The position numbers and the translations under genes were made by a program. A DNA stretch of 64,000 nucleotides from positions 32,690 to 96,689 of the forward strand of contig NZ_BOOU01000076.1 in the NCBI RefSeq assembly GCF_016863395.1, read 5' to 3'. The notes under the pieces were generated by a model. It had not been told where the DNA came from. It saw only the letters and a list, made by a program, of their open reading frames with translations, and searched no databases. This document shows, piece after piece, positions 32,826-41,373 of this stretch. This stretch comes from Sphaerisporangium rufum (GTDB taxonomy: Bacteria > Actinomycetota > Actinomycetes > Streptosporangiales > Streptosporangiaceae). The first letter of the stretch is position 1, and every line of letters starts with the position of its first letter.

Positions 32826-35212
32826 GCACCAGGCTGTTCGGCGAGCCGGTCGCGCGCCGGGAGGACGGGCGGCTGGTCACCGGCCAGGGCCGCTACCTGG
32901 ACGACCTGGGCCACGACGCGCTCGCCGCGGCGTTCGTGCGCTCGCCGCACGCCCACGCCCGGATCCGCGACATCGACGTGTCGGCCGCGCTGGACGCGGA
33001 CGGCCTGGTGGCGATCTACACCTACGAGGACCTGCCGGAGCGGGTGCGCGACCCGCTGCCGCTGCTCATCCCGCATCCGGCGCTCACCCATGGCCGCACG
33101 GCGTATCCACTGGCCCGCGACGTCGTCCGGCACGTGGGCGAGCCGGTGGTCATGGTGGTGGCCCGGGACCGTTACCTGGCCGAGGACGCCGCCGCGCTGA
33201 TCGAGGTGGACTACGAGCAGCTCAAGCCGGTGGTCGGCGTGGAGGAGGCCGTGCAGGGCGCGCACCTGGTGCACCAGGACGTGCCGGGCAACGTCGGCGC
33301 CCACCTGGTGCAGGAGGTGCCGTCGCCGGGCGGAGCCGGCGCGGAGCAGGAGGTGGACGCGGCGCCGCACCGGTTGTCGTTCCGGCTGGACATCGAGCGC
33401 AGCGCGTCCATGCCGCTGGAGGGGCGCGGGGTGTACGCGCGGTGGGACGCCGACGACGGCTCGCTGCGGGTGTACAGCTCCACCCAGACCTCCACCAGCG
33501 TGCGGATGGCGGTGGCCGCCAAGCTGGGCCTGCCGCTGCCGAAGGTGGAGGTGATCGCGCCGGACGTGGGCGGCGGCTTCGGCGTCAAGATCGTGCACCC
33601 GTGGCCGGAGGAGGTGCTGGTGCCCTGGGCGGCGATGCTGCTCGGCCGCGAGGTGAAGTGGACCGAGGACCGCCGCGAGCACTTCGTCGCCTCCGCCCAC
33701 GAGCGCGCGCAGGTGCAGCAGGTGCGGGTCGGGTTCGACGACGAGGGCCGGGTGCTCGGGCTGTCGGTGACGATCCTGCACGACCACGGCGCCTACACCC
33801 CCTACGGCATCATCGTGCCGATCATCACGGCGACCCAGCTGCTCGGCCCGTACAAGATCGGCGCCTACCGGGTGGAGTTCTCCTCGATCTACACCAACAC
33901 CGTGCAGGTCACCCCGTACCGGGGCGCCGGGCGCCCGCAGGCGGTGTTCTGCATGGAGCGCACCATGGACAAGATCGCCGCCTATCTGGGCCGGGATCGG
34001 GCGCAGGTGCGCGCGGCGAACTTCATCCAGCCGGACGAGTTCCCCTACGACCAGGGCCTGCTCTTCCAGGACGGCCGGCCGCTGATCTACGACAGCGGCG
34101 ACTACCCCGAGTCGTTGCGCCTGCTCAAGGAGCTGGTCGGCTGGGACGATTTCCACGAGGTGAAGGCCGAGGCCGCCCGGCACGGCCGCCGGCTCGGCAT
34201 CGGCATCGGCTGCTACGTGGAGGGCACCGGCGTCGGCCCGTACGAGGGCGGCCACGTGCAGGTGACCTCGGACGGCCGGGTGCACGTCTCCACCGGGCTG
34301 ACCTCGCAGGGGCAGGGCCACGAGACGGTGTTCGCGCAGATCGCCGCCACCGAGCTCGGGGTGCCGCTGGACCGGGTGTCGGTGGTCACCGGCGATACCC
34401 GGCGCTTCGGGTACGCGGTCGGCACCTTCGCCTCCCGGGCGGCGGTGCTGAGCGGCAACGCGATCGCGCTGGCCTGCCGGAAGGTGCGCGAGAAGGCGCT
34501 GCGGGTGGCCGCCGAGGCGCTGGAGGCCGACCCGCGGGACCTGGAGATCGAGGACGGCGTGGTGCGGGTGGCCGGGAACCCGGGCGCGGGCGTCCCGCTG
34601 GCGACGGTGGCGGTGCTGTCCAATCCGCTGCGGTACGCCTTCGACGAGGAGGCGGTGCGGGCCACCCAGTTCGCCGGCACCGCGGACCTGTCCCGGCCGC
34701 CGGTGGACGATGGCGACGAGCCGGGGCTGGAGGGCCGCGACTACTACTCGCCGGTCCGGTCCACGTTCGCCTCCGGCATGCACGCCGCCGTGGTGGAGAC
34801 CGACCCGGACACCGCGGAGATCCGCATCCTGCGGTACGCGGTGGTGCACGACTGCGGCCGGATGATCAACCCGATGATCGTGGAGGGCCAGATCCACGGC
34901 GGGGTGGCCCAGGGCGTCGGCGGCGCGCTGTACGAGCGGATGGTCTACGACGGGCACGGGCAGCTGCTCAACGCCTCGTTCATGGACTTCCTGATGCCGT
35001 ACGCCACCGAGGTGCCCTACATCCAGACGGCGCACCTGGAGACGCCGTCGCCGTTGAACCCGCTCGGCATCAAGGGCGCCGGGGAGGCCGGGGTGATCCC
35101 GGTGTCGGCGGTGATCGCCTCGGCGGTGGAGGACGCAGAGGGCATCCCGGTGGACCGCATGCCGATCTCCCCCTCCGAACTGCACGAACTGCGGCGTACG
35201 TCGAGACGCTGA
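32822..35212 (+). CDS. Molybdopterin-binding large subunit of xanthine dehydrogenase/aldehyde oxidase family
   Basis: This 796-residue catalytic subunit binds the molybdenum-cytosine-dinucleotide cofactor. GGGFGVK, LTSQGQGHETVF and the catalytic-Glu block GIKGAGEAG near 755 are present. The active-site loop reads TPYRGAGRPQ, lacking the AYxCSFR of true (form I) CO dehydrogenase, so it is not a CO-oxidising enzyme by this criterion. Hydroxylation of a purine, N-heterocycle or aldehyde is more likely. It overlaps the [2Fe-2S] gene (GTGA at 32822). No maturation gene (XdhC/CoxF) is adjacent; a CoxG-like gene lies 9.5 kb away. Confidence 0.9.
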   Translation: MSTRLFGEPVARREDGRLVTGQGRYLDDLGHDALAAAFVRSPHAHARIRDIDVSAALDADGLVAIYTYEDLPERVRDPLPLLIPHPALTHGRTAYPLARDVVRHVGEPVVMVVARDRYLAEDAAALIEVDYEQLKPVVGVEEAVQGAHLVHQDVPGNVGAHLVQEVPSPGGAGAEQEVDAAPHRLSFRLDIERSASMPLEGRGVYARWDADDGSLRVYSSTQTSTSVRMAVAAKLGLPLPKVEVIAPDVGGGFGVKIVHPWPEEVLVPWAAMLLGREVKWTEDRREHFVASAHERAQVQQVRVGFDDEGRVLGLSVTILHDHGAYTPYGIIVPIITATQLLGPYKIGAYRVEFSSIYTNTVQVTPYRGAGRPQAVFCMERTMDKIAAYLGRDRAQVRAANFIQPDEFPYDQGLLFQDGRPLIYDSGDYPESLRLLKELVGWDDFHEVKAEAARHGRRLGIGIGCYVEGTGVGPYEGGHVQVTSDGRVHVSTGLTSQGQGHETVFAQIAATELGVPLDRVSVVTGDTRRFGYAVGTFASRAAVLSGNAIALACRKVREKALRVAAEALEADPRDLEIEDGVVRVAGNPGAGVPLATVAVLSNPLRYAFDEEAVRATQFAGTADLSRPPVDDGDEPGLEGRDYYSPVRSTFASGMHAAVVETDPDTAEIRILRYAVVHDCGRMINPMIVEGQIHGGVAQGVGGALYERMVYDGHGQLLNASFMDFLMPYATEVPYIQTAHLETPSPLNPLGIKGAGEAGVIPVSAVIASAVEDAEGIPVDRMPISPSELHELRRTSRR

Positions 35213-35239
35213 AATCTGGGCGGATGGAACCGTCCAATT
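35211..35239. promoter_or_regulatory. Conserved upstream element of the first GH16 gene
   Basis: GAAATCTGGGCGGA is followed by TGGAACCGTCCAATT (35225-35239). The 15-base core recurs exactly at 36996-37010 before the second GH16 gene, and its first 12 bases form an imperfect palindrome, TGGA-ACCG-TCCA. A shared operator is likely. Confidence 0.6.
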
Positions 35240-35335
35240 CCGGAAGAACCCCCGCGATGCCGTACCCGACGGTATGGTGCTCCCACTCGTGATCAACGAT
35301 CAAGAAACCGGCCCGCGGGGCCGATGAGGGGAACC

Positions 35336-36835
35336 ATGCGCACCATCTTCACACCGCTGACGCGCGCCGTGGCCGCGGTGGCCGGCGCGGCGGCGATGCT
35401 CGCCGTGTGCGGCGCGGGCGTGGCCGGTGCGGCGGCCCGGACGGTCGCCACGACCGTCACGGTCAAGCCGGCCGCCGACACCACCTACACCCAGGTGACC
35501 CAGGACGGGAACACCAGCGCCAAGACCACCCTGGCGACCTGCCCGGCGCTGTGCGACGGCAACAAGGCCGGGGAGCGGCAGGCGGTGGTCGGCTTCACCG
35601 TGGCCGGGCTGCCTGCCGGCGCCACCGGGATCACGGCCCGGCTGGAGCTGTACTCGTGGAACGCCTACGCCGCGACGGCGACCACCGTTCACAAGGCGAG
35701 CGGCGGCGCCTCCGGCACGGGCGCCTGGGCGGGCCGGCCGGACCTCGGTTCGGCGCTGGACTCCGCCGCGGCGGTGGTCAAGGGGTACAACGCCTGGGAC
35801 GTCTCCGGCGCGGTGACCGGCAACGGCGCGGTGACGTTCGCGGTCCGCCAGACCACCCGCAACACCCGGACGTACTGGGCCTCGGCCGACAATGCCGGCA
35901 CCACCATCCGGCCCCGGCTGGTCGTCACCTACACCACCGGCGCGTCGCCCGCCCCCACCACCTCGCCGAAGCCCACCGCGACCGCGACGCCCAAGCCCAC
36001 GGCCACCGCCTCGCCGAAGCCGACGGCCAGCGCCACGCCCACCGCGAGCACGACGCCGAAGCCCACCGCCACCGCCTCGCCGAAGCCCACCGCGACGCCG
36101 ACCGCCCCGGCCGGGTGGCGGCAGGTGTGGGCCGACGAGTTCGACGGCACCGCGCTGAACACCGCCAAGTGGTCCGCCCGTGACTCCTCGGTCGACTACG
36201 ACAAGGCGTGCATCACCAGCCGGGCGAAGAACGTGTTCGTCTCGGGGGGCAACCTGACGATCCGGGCGCAGAAGGAGAACTACAGCTGCGCCGGCGGCAC
36301 CAGGCCGTACACCACCGGCTACCTCGACTCCAAGGGCAAGGCGTCGTTCACCTACGGGCGGTTCGAGGCGCGGATCAAGTCGCCGAACGGCCCGGCGAAC
36401 TCGCGCGGCCTGTGGCCGGCGTACTGGATGCGGCCCGACGACGGCGGCAACGGTGAGATCGACGTGACAGAGCTGCCCGGCGGCGCCTCCTACTACAAGG
36501 GGTCCACCGCGGCCATCTTCCGCGACTACACGCCCACCAAGAACGACTTCCGGTACACCCTGCCGACCGGGCACCCCGGTGACGGCTTCCACACCTACGC
36601 CACCGAGTGGGAGCCGGGCGTGATCCGCTGGTACATCGACGGCAAGGAGATCTGGCGCCGCACCGGCGAGACGACCTCCTGGCTGGAGGCCACCTTCGGC
36701 AAGGACGCCACCTACAAGCGCAAGTTCCACCTGCGGCTGAACTTCCAGGTGGGCGGCTGGCTCGGCGACCCGGACGCCGCCACCACCTTCCCGGCGGACT
36801 TCGTGGTCGACTACGTGCGCGTCTACCAGCGCTGA
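35336..36835 (+). CDS. Secreted GH16 endo-glucanase with DNRLRE (CBM96-like) domain, copy 1
   Basis: This exported protein of about 499 residues has a signal peptide at 1-35 (VAAVAGAAAMLAVCGAGVAGA), a DNRLRE/CBM96-like carbohydrate-binding domain at about 38-200, a Thr/Pro/Lys linker (SPKPTATATPKPTAT and so on) and a C-terminal GH16 domain at about 255-499. The catalytic motif GEIDVTE holds the two acid residues. GH16 enzymes of this type cut beta-glucans such as laminarin; specificity cannot be read here. ATG 35336 follows GAGGGGA. The next gene is a tandem copy. Confidence 0.9.
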   Translation: MRTIFTPLTRAVAAVAGAAAMLAVCGAGVAGAAARTVATTVTVKPAADTTYTQVTQDGNTSAKTTLATCPALCDGNKAGERQAVVGFTVAGLPAGATGITARLELYSWNAYAATATTVHKASGGASGTGAWAGRPDLGSALDSAAAVVKGYNAWDVSGAVTGNGAVTFAVRQTTRNTRTYWASADNAGTTIRPRLVVTYTTGASPAPTTSPKPTATATPKPTATASPKPTASATPTASTTPKPTATASPKPTATPTAPAGWRQVWADEFDGTALNTAKWSARDSSVDYDKACITSRAKNVFVSGGNLTIRAQKENYSCAGGTRPYTTGYLDSKGKASFTYGRFEARIKSPNGPANSRGLWPAYWMRPDDGGNGEIDVTELPGGASYYKGSTAAIFRDYTPTKNDFRYTLPTGHPGDGFHTYATEWEPGVIRWYIDGKEIWRRTGETTSWLEATFGKDATYKRKFHLRLNFQVGGWLGDPDAATTFPADFVVDYVRVYQR

Positions 36836-36885
36836 CCATACCGGCCTGCCGTCGGATCCAGGCGGCACGCCCTCTGCCGGCAGGG

Positions 36886-36912
36886 AAGGGTGCGGCCGCC
36901 GGCCGCACCCTT
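36886..36912 (+). terminator. Terminator hairpin after the first GH16 gene
   Basis: AAGGGTGCGGCC and GGCCGCACCCTT form a perfect 12-bp stem with loop GCC, 50 bases after the stop codon. It separates the two GH16 transcripts. Confidence 0.75.
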
Positions 36913-36981
36913 CTCCCGGTGGCCGCGCGCCTGCCGATCGCCGCACCGGCCGGTGCGGGCCGCGCCGGGACCGGCATGATC

Positions 36982-37010
36982 GAAAATCTCGGCTGTGGAA
37001 CCGTCCAATT
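36982..37010. promoter_or_regulatory. Conserved upstream element of the second GH16 gene
   Basis: GAAAATCTCGGCTG then TGGAACCGTCCAATT (36996-37010) repeats the element found before the first copy. Downstream, GGACGGT can pair with ACCGTCC of the element. A TATTGT -10-like hexamer lies in the AT-rich stretch about 30 bases later. Confidence 0.6.
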
Positions 37011-37112
37011 TTCGAAGATCCTGCCGGACGGTGCGGTTCATGATTATTGTGCGTGCCACTCACAGTTTTGAACGGCAAGAACACGGGTCGGCAGGCCCGG
37101 CGAGAGGGAACG

Positions 37113-38570
37113 ATGACGACGAGGTCGACCCCCATCACACGCGTCACCGTGGCGGTCGCCGCCGCGGGCGTGCTACTGGGTGTACTGGGCGCCGGCGCCG
37201 CCACGGCGGCGGCGGCGACCGTCACGGTGAAGGCGTCCGGCGACACCACCTACACCCAGGTGACCCAGGACGGTGACACCAGCGCGAAGACGACGCTGGC
37301 GACGTGCCCGGCGCTGTGCGACGGCAACAAGGCCGGGGAGCGGCAGGCCGTGGTCGGGTTCACCGTCGCGGGGCTGCCCGCCGGTGCCACCGGCATCAAG
37401 GCACGGCTGGAGCTGTACTCGTGGAACGCCTACGCCGCGACGACGACCACGGTCCATAAGGCGAGCGGCGGCGCGTCCGGCACGGGCACCTGGGCGAGCC
37501 GGCCGACGCTCGGGACCGCGCTGGACTCGGCGGCGGCGGTGGTCAAGGGGTACAACGCCTGGGATGTGTCCGGTGCGGTGACCGGCAACGGCGCGGTGAC
37601 GTTCGCGGTCCGGCAGACCACCCGCAACACCCGCACCTATTGGGCCTCGAACGACAATGCCGGCACCACCCTGCGGCCCCGCCTGGTGGTGACCTACACC
37701 GCCGGCACCTCGCCCGCCCCGAGCGCGACCACGACCGCGTCGCCCAAGCCGAGCGCGTCCACCTCGCCGAAGCCGAGCGCGTCCACCTCGCCCAAGCCGA
37801 GCGCGTCCACCTCGCCCAAGCCGAGCGCGTCCCCGACCGCGCCGGCCGGGTGGCGGCTGGTGTGGGCCGACGAGTTCAACGGCACGGCGCTGGACACCAC
37901 CAAGTGGAACACCCGGGATTCCTCGCTCGACTTCGACAAGGCGTGCATCACCAGCCGGGCCAAGAACATCTTCGTCTCCGACGGCTCCCTGACGATCCGC
38001 GCGCACAAGGAGAACTACAACTGCGCCGGCGGCACCCGGCCGTACACCACCGGATACCTCGACTCCAAGGGCAAGGGATCGTTCACCTACGGGCGGTTCG
38101 AGACCCGCGCCAAGTCGCCGAACGGACCGTCGAACTCCCGGGGCCTGTGGCCGGCCTTCTGGATGCGGCCGGACGACGGCGGCAACGGCGAGATCGACGT
38201 GACCGAGCTGCCCGGCGGCGCGTCCTACTACAAGGCGTCCACCGCGGCGATCTTCCGCGACTACACCCCGACCAAGAACGACTTCCGGTACACCTTCCCC
38301 AGCGGTTACGCCGGTGACGGCTACCACGTCTACACCACCGACTGGGAGCCGGGCATCATCCGCTGGTACGTCGACGGCAAGGAGATCTGGCGCCGCACCG
38401 GCGAGACGACCTCCTGGCTGGAGGCGACCTTCGGCAAGGACAACACCTACAACCGCAAGTTCCAGCTGCGGCTGAACTTCCAGGTGGGCGGCTGGCTCGG
38501 CGACCCGGACGCCACCACGGTCTTCCCGGCCGACTTCAAGGTGGACTACGTGCGCATCTACCAGCGCTGA
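37113..38570 (+). CDS. Secreted GH16 endo-glucanase with DNRLRE (CBM96-like) domain, copy 2
   Basis: This exported protein of about 485 residues is nearly the same as the preceding gene product over the DNRLRE and GH16 domains. It has its own signal peptide (VAVAAAGVLLGVLGAGAATA) and a different linker made of four TSPKPSAS units. The catalytic GEIDVTE motif is intact. Differences from copy 1 are conservative (for example KWNTRDSSLDFDKA against KWSARDSSVDYDKA), so both are likely active and may differ in substrate detail or expression. ATG 37113 follows GAGAGGGA. The gene ends before a strong hairpin shared with the convergent cydB. Confidence 0.9.
   Translation: MTTRSTPITRVTVAVAAAGVLLGVLGAGAATAAAATVTVKASGDTTYTQVTQDGDTSAKTTLATCPALCDGNKAGERQAVVGFTVAGLPAGATGIKARLELYSWNAYAATTTTVHKASGGASGTGTWASRPTLGTALDSAAAVVKGYNAWDVSGAVTGNGAVTFAVRQTTRNTRTYWASNDNAGTTLRPRLVVTYTAGTSPAPSATTTASPKPSASTSPKPSASTSPKPSASTSPKPSASPTAPAGWRLVWADEFNGTALDTTKWNTRDSSLDFDKACITSRAKNIFVSDGSLTIRAHKENYNCAGGTRPYTTGYLDSKGKGSFTYGRFETRAKSPNGPSNSRGLWPAFWMRPDDGGNGEIDVTELPGGASYYKASTAAIFRDYTPTKNDFRYTFPSGYAGDGYHVYTTDWEPGIIRWYVDGKEIWRRTGETTSWLEATFGKDNTYNRKFQLRLNFQVGGWLGDPDATTVFPADFKVDYVRIYQR
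37740..37835 (+). repeat. Four 24-bp coding repeats in the GH16 copy 2 linker
   Basis: Four near-identical 24-base units, each encoding S-P-K-P-S-A-S-T with third-position changes only, form the linker. The first GH16 copy has an unrelated Thr-rich linker at this place, so the linker evolved separately after duplication. Confidence 0.85.
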
Positions 38571-38586
38571 TCGCCGCTCACCCCCC

Positions 38587-38616
38587 GCGGCCCGCCCTCC
38601 TGGGAGGGCGGGCCGC
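38587..38616. terminator. Bidirectional terminator between GH16 copy 2 and cydB
   Basis: GCGGCCCGCCCTCC and GGAGGGCGGGCCGC form a perfect 14-bp stem with a two-base loop, 16 bases after the GH16 stop and 74 bases beyond the convergent cydB stop. Confidence 0.8.
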
Positions 38617-38690
38617 TGCGCCCGGCGCCGGCCGGTCCGGCCCGCCACCCGTCCGGCCCGGTACGGCCCCGGCCGGCCCGCGCGGGCCGG

Positions 38691-39623
38691 TCAGGCGGCG
38701 ACCCGCCGGCGGAAGACCCAGTACGTCCAGCCCTGGTAGGCCAGTACGACCGGCAGCGCCGCGCCGGCGATCCAGGTGAGCAGTCCCAGGGTGTAGGGGC
38801 CGGAGGCGGCGCCCGCCACCGTCAGCCCGGGCAGCGGCTCGCGCCACAGCGCGCCGAACACCGACGCGGTCAGCAGCGCGACGGCGGCGGCGGTGGCGGC
38901 GAACGCCCAGCCCTCCCGGCGGCGCCAGGCCAGCGCGACGGCGGCGGCCAGCGCGGCCATCGCGGCGGCGGCCGCCGCCCACGCGCCCGGGTGCGCCGTC
39001 CACTCCCCGGTGCCGCCGGCCGCCGCGCCGGGGATGGCCGGCAGCGTGACCGCGGCCAGCGGCAGCGCCGGGACGGCGAGCGCCGGCACCGCCCGCCGGG
39101 CCCGGGCGCGCAGCGGCCCCTCGGTCCGCAGCGCCAGGAAGACCGCGCCGTGCAGCGCGGCCAGGGCCAGCGCGAGCGCCCCGCCGGCCAGGGTGCCGGC
39201 CGGGCCGCCGGCCAGCAGGTTCCCGAAGACGGCACCCCAGGTGAACGCGGCGATGGCGCTGCCGGCCACGATCCCGGCGTCGCACCAGGCTCGGGCGCGG
39301 GCCTCGACCTTGCCGCGCCACTCCAGCGCCACCCCGCGGACGATCAGCGCGGCCAGCACGGCGACCAGCGGCAGATAGTAACCGCTCAGCAGGCCGGCGT
39401 ACCAGGCGGGGAAGGCGGCGAACATCGCACCGACCGCGGTGATCAGCCATACCTCGTTGCCGTCCCAGACCGGGCCGATGGTGGCTAGCGCCTGGCGCCG
39501 TTCGGCCTCGCCCCGGGCCAGCGCGGGCAGCAGGACGCCGACCCCGAAGTCGAAGCCTTCCAGCACGAAGTAGCCGGTCCACAGGAACGCGATGGCCACG
39601 AACCAGACGGTGGTGAGCTCCAC
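38691..39623 (-). CDS. cydB: Cytochrome bd ubiquinol/menaquinol oxidase subunit II
   Basis: This membrane protein of about 310 residues has eight to nine spans. It opens with MELTTVWFVAIAFLWTGYFV, then LEGFDFGVG and PVWDGNEVWL, all typical of CydB. It pairs with CydA in the high-affinity terminal oxidase used at low oxygen. GTG 39623 follows GGGAG, 17 bases after cydA, so the two form an operon. No cydC/cydD transporter genes follow. The middle of the protein is unusually Ala/Pro-rich, as is usual in this GC-rich genome. Confidence 0.93.
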   Translation of the reverse strand: MELTTVWFVAIAFLWTGYFVLEGFDFGVGVLLPALARGEAERRQALATIGPVWDGNEVWLITAVGAMFAAFPAWYAGLLSGYYLPLVAVLAALIVRGVALEWRGKVEARARAWCDAGIVAGSAIAAFTWGAVFGNLLAGGPAGTLAGGALALALAALHGAVFLALRTEGPLRARARRAVPALAVPALPLAAVTLPAIPGAAAGGTGEWTAHPGAWAAAAAAMAALAAAVALAWRRREGWAFAATAAAVALLTASVFGALWREPLPGLTVAGAASGPYTLGLLTWIAGAALPVVLAYQGWTYWVFRRRVAA

Positions 39624-39640
39624 GGCGGTCTCCCGGGTCT

Positions 39641-41035
39641 CTAGTACATGAGGGTGGGGGCGGGCGCGGGCGCCGCGGCCCCCGCGTCGTCGGGACCGGG
39701 CCGGCCGGCCGGGGCCGGGGCCGGTTCGGGGCCGGCCTTGACGTACCTGACCAGCAGCCGTGCCTCGGCCACCGCCAGCGCCCCGTACAGCAGGGTGAAC
39801 AGCGCCAGCGAGAACGCCACCGCGCGCAGCGACACGCCGGGGGAGACGCTCGCCGCGGTGAGCAGCTCGCCCTGGACGGTCCACGGCTGGCGGCCGATCT
39901 CGCTGAGCAGCCAGCCGGCGATCATCGCGGTGGCGGGCAGCGGCAGCGCGAGCAGGGTGGCGCGGGCCAGCCACCGGGGGACGGCCCGGCGGCGCCGGGT
40001 GACCCACAGCCCGAGCATGGACAGCGCCACCGCCGACAGCCCGAACACGACCATGACCCGGAACGACCAGTACACGACCGGCACGTTCGGCCGGTAGTCG
40101 CCCGGCCCGAACGCGGCCTCGTACCGGCGCTGGATGTCCTCCACGCCCTGGACCGGCGCGTCCGGGTCGTGCGCGGCCAGCAGGCTGAGCGCCTTCGGCA
40201 CCTCGATGCCGGGCACCGGGGAGAACGCGGCGCCGCGCTCGTCGTGGCGCAGCCCTTCGGCCGCGGCCAGCTTCATCGGCTGCTGCTCCCACAGCAGCCG
40301 GGCGGACTGGTCGCCGGTGCCGGCGACCACCGCGCCGGCGATCGCGGTCATCACCAGCGCGGCGCGCAGCGTGCCCCGCCACATCGCGGGCTCGCCGGTC
40401 CGCCCGGCGCGCCGCTCGCGCAGGATCCGGTGGCCGCTGACCGCGGCGACGAAGCCGCCGGCCACCACGAAGGCGCCGGCGATGACGTGCGGGACCTGGG
40501 CGAGCGCGGTGGGGTTGGTCAGCACCGCCCACACGTCGGTCATCCGGGCCCGGCCGGCCACCACCTCGTAGCCCACCGGGTGCTTCATCCAGGCGTTGGC
40601 GGCCAGGATGAAGTAGGCCGACAGGTTGGAGCCGATGGCGGCGGCCCAGATGCACGCCAGGTGCACCCGCTTGGGCAGCCGGTCCCAGCCGAAGATCCAC
40701 AGGCCGAGGAAGGTGGACTCCAGGAAGAAGGCGAGCAGCGCCTCCAGCGCCAGCGGGGCGCCGAACACGTCGCCGACGAAGATCGAGTACTCGCTCCAGT
40801 TCATCCCGAACTGGAACTCCTGCACGATGCCGGTGACCACGCCCATCGCGAAATTGATCAGAAAGAGCTTCCCGAAGAACCTGGTCAGCCGGAGGTAGTG
40901 CTCCTTGCCGGTGCGGTGCCAGGCCGTCTGCAGCCCGGCGACGAACACCCCGAGGCCGATCGTCAGGGGCACGAAGAGAAAGTGGTACACGGTGGTCACT
41001 CCGAACTGCCACCGTGCCAGGTCCAGTGCGTCCAT
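39641..41035 (-). CDS. cydA: Cytochrome bd oxidase subunit I
   Basis: This subunit of about 464 residues binds haems b558, b595 and d. VYHFLFVPLTIGLG near the N-terminus contains the conserved His, FFLESTFLGLWIFGW the conserved Glu pair, ANAWMKHPVG the b558 axial His, and GRQPW closes the family signature. The Q-loop is of the short form. ATG 41035 has GAGGGGG just upstream. Transcription comes from a region with three tandem palindromes, indicating tight repression. It is divergent from a Crp-like regulator gene 338 bases away. Confidence 0.96.
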   Translation of the reverse strand: MDALDLARWQFGVTTVYHFLFVPLTIGLGVFVAGLQTAWHRTGKEHYLRLTRFFGKLFLINFAMGVVTGIVQEFQFGMNWSEYSIFVGDVFGAPLALEALLAFFLESTFLGLWIFGWDRLPKRVHLACIWAAAIGSNLSAYFILAANAWMKHPVGYEVVAGRARMTDVWAVLTNPTALAQVPHVIAGAFVVAGGFVAAVSGHRILRERRAGRTGEPAMWRGTLRAALVMTAIAGAVVAGTGDQSARLLWEQQPMKLAAAEGLRHDERGAAFSPVPGIEVPKALSLLAAHDPDAPVQGVEDIQRRYEAAFGPGDYRPNVPVVYWSFRVMVVFGLSAVALSMLGLWVTRRRRAVPRWLARATLLALPLPATAMIAGWLLSEIGRQPWTVQGELLTAASVSPGVSLRAVAFSLALFTLLYGALAVAEARLLVRYVKAGPEPAPAPAGRPGPDDAGAAAPAPAPTLMY

Positions 41036-41055
41036 GTCCCCCTCGCGCGTCCTCA

Positions 41056-41104
41056 GCTCTACAGGCTGTAGTTCTACTTCTAGTAGTACTACGACTTGTA
41101 GAGC
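41056..41104. promoter_or_regulatory. Triple palindromic operator at the cydAB promoter
   Basis: Three 13-bp palindromes of the form CTAC-N5-GTAG lie head to tail at an exact 15-bp period: CTACAGGCTGTAG (41059-41071), CTACTTCTAGTAG (41074-41086) and CTACGACTTGTAG (41089-41101). The whole array is itself symmetric, starting GCTCTACA and ending TGTAGAGC. It covers 21-69 bases before cydA, where the -10 region and transcript start should be; TTGCTC and TAGAAG on the minus strand, 18 bases apart, are candidate -35/-10 boxes. BlaI/CopY-type repressors bind related TACA/TGTA palindromes; the actual protein is unknown. Confidence 0.7.
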
Positions 41105-41373
41105 AATGTGCGCGCAGCTGCTGCGATCTTCGTCACACCGGTACCGCCCGGCCGCTGAATGTGATCCGCAAGCTCTTCGCAAGCTGCCCGGCCCATAGTT
41201 GAAAGGCGCACCAAATCGGCGGCGAACACCGTGGTGGGCAGGCCGCGCGGGTCCGGAGGGAGCCGGCACCGCGCGCCGGCCCGCCGCGCCGACGAGACGA
41301 CTTACCTGGCGGGGCGGGGGCCCGCGTTCGGATCCGGCGGCGCACCGCCGCCGTCACGCTGGGAGGGACCACC
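41105..41373 (+). promoter_or_regulatory. Upstream region of the Crp-like gene
   Basis: No gene is visible. CGCAAGCT occurs twice, at 41167-41174 and 41178-41185, one helical turn apart, just before CATAGT (41194-41199), a -10-like hexamer facing the Crp-like gene. GGGAGG, 6 bases before ATG 41374, is its ribosome site. Confidence 0.4.

Noticed and set aside
31411..35212. Form I carbon monoxide dehydrogenase (coxMSL)
   Set aside because: Gene order fits, but the large-subunit loop reads PYRGAGR, not the AYxCSFR of form I CO dehydrogenase.
38578..39582. Minus-strand frame of about 334 codons overlapping cydB
   Set aside because: It is a frame-shifted shadow of cydB, rich in Arg/Gly/Ala, without membrane helices.
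41105..41150. Crp site from TGTG and TCACA near 41107-41138
   Set aside because: The half-sites are much too far apart for the TGTGA-N6-TCACA pattern.
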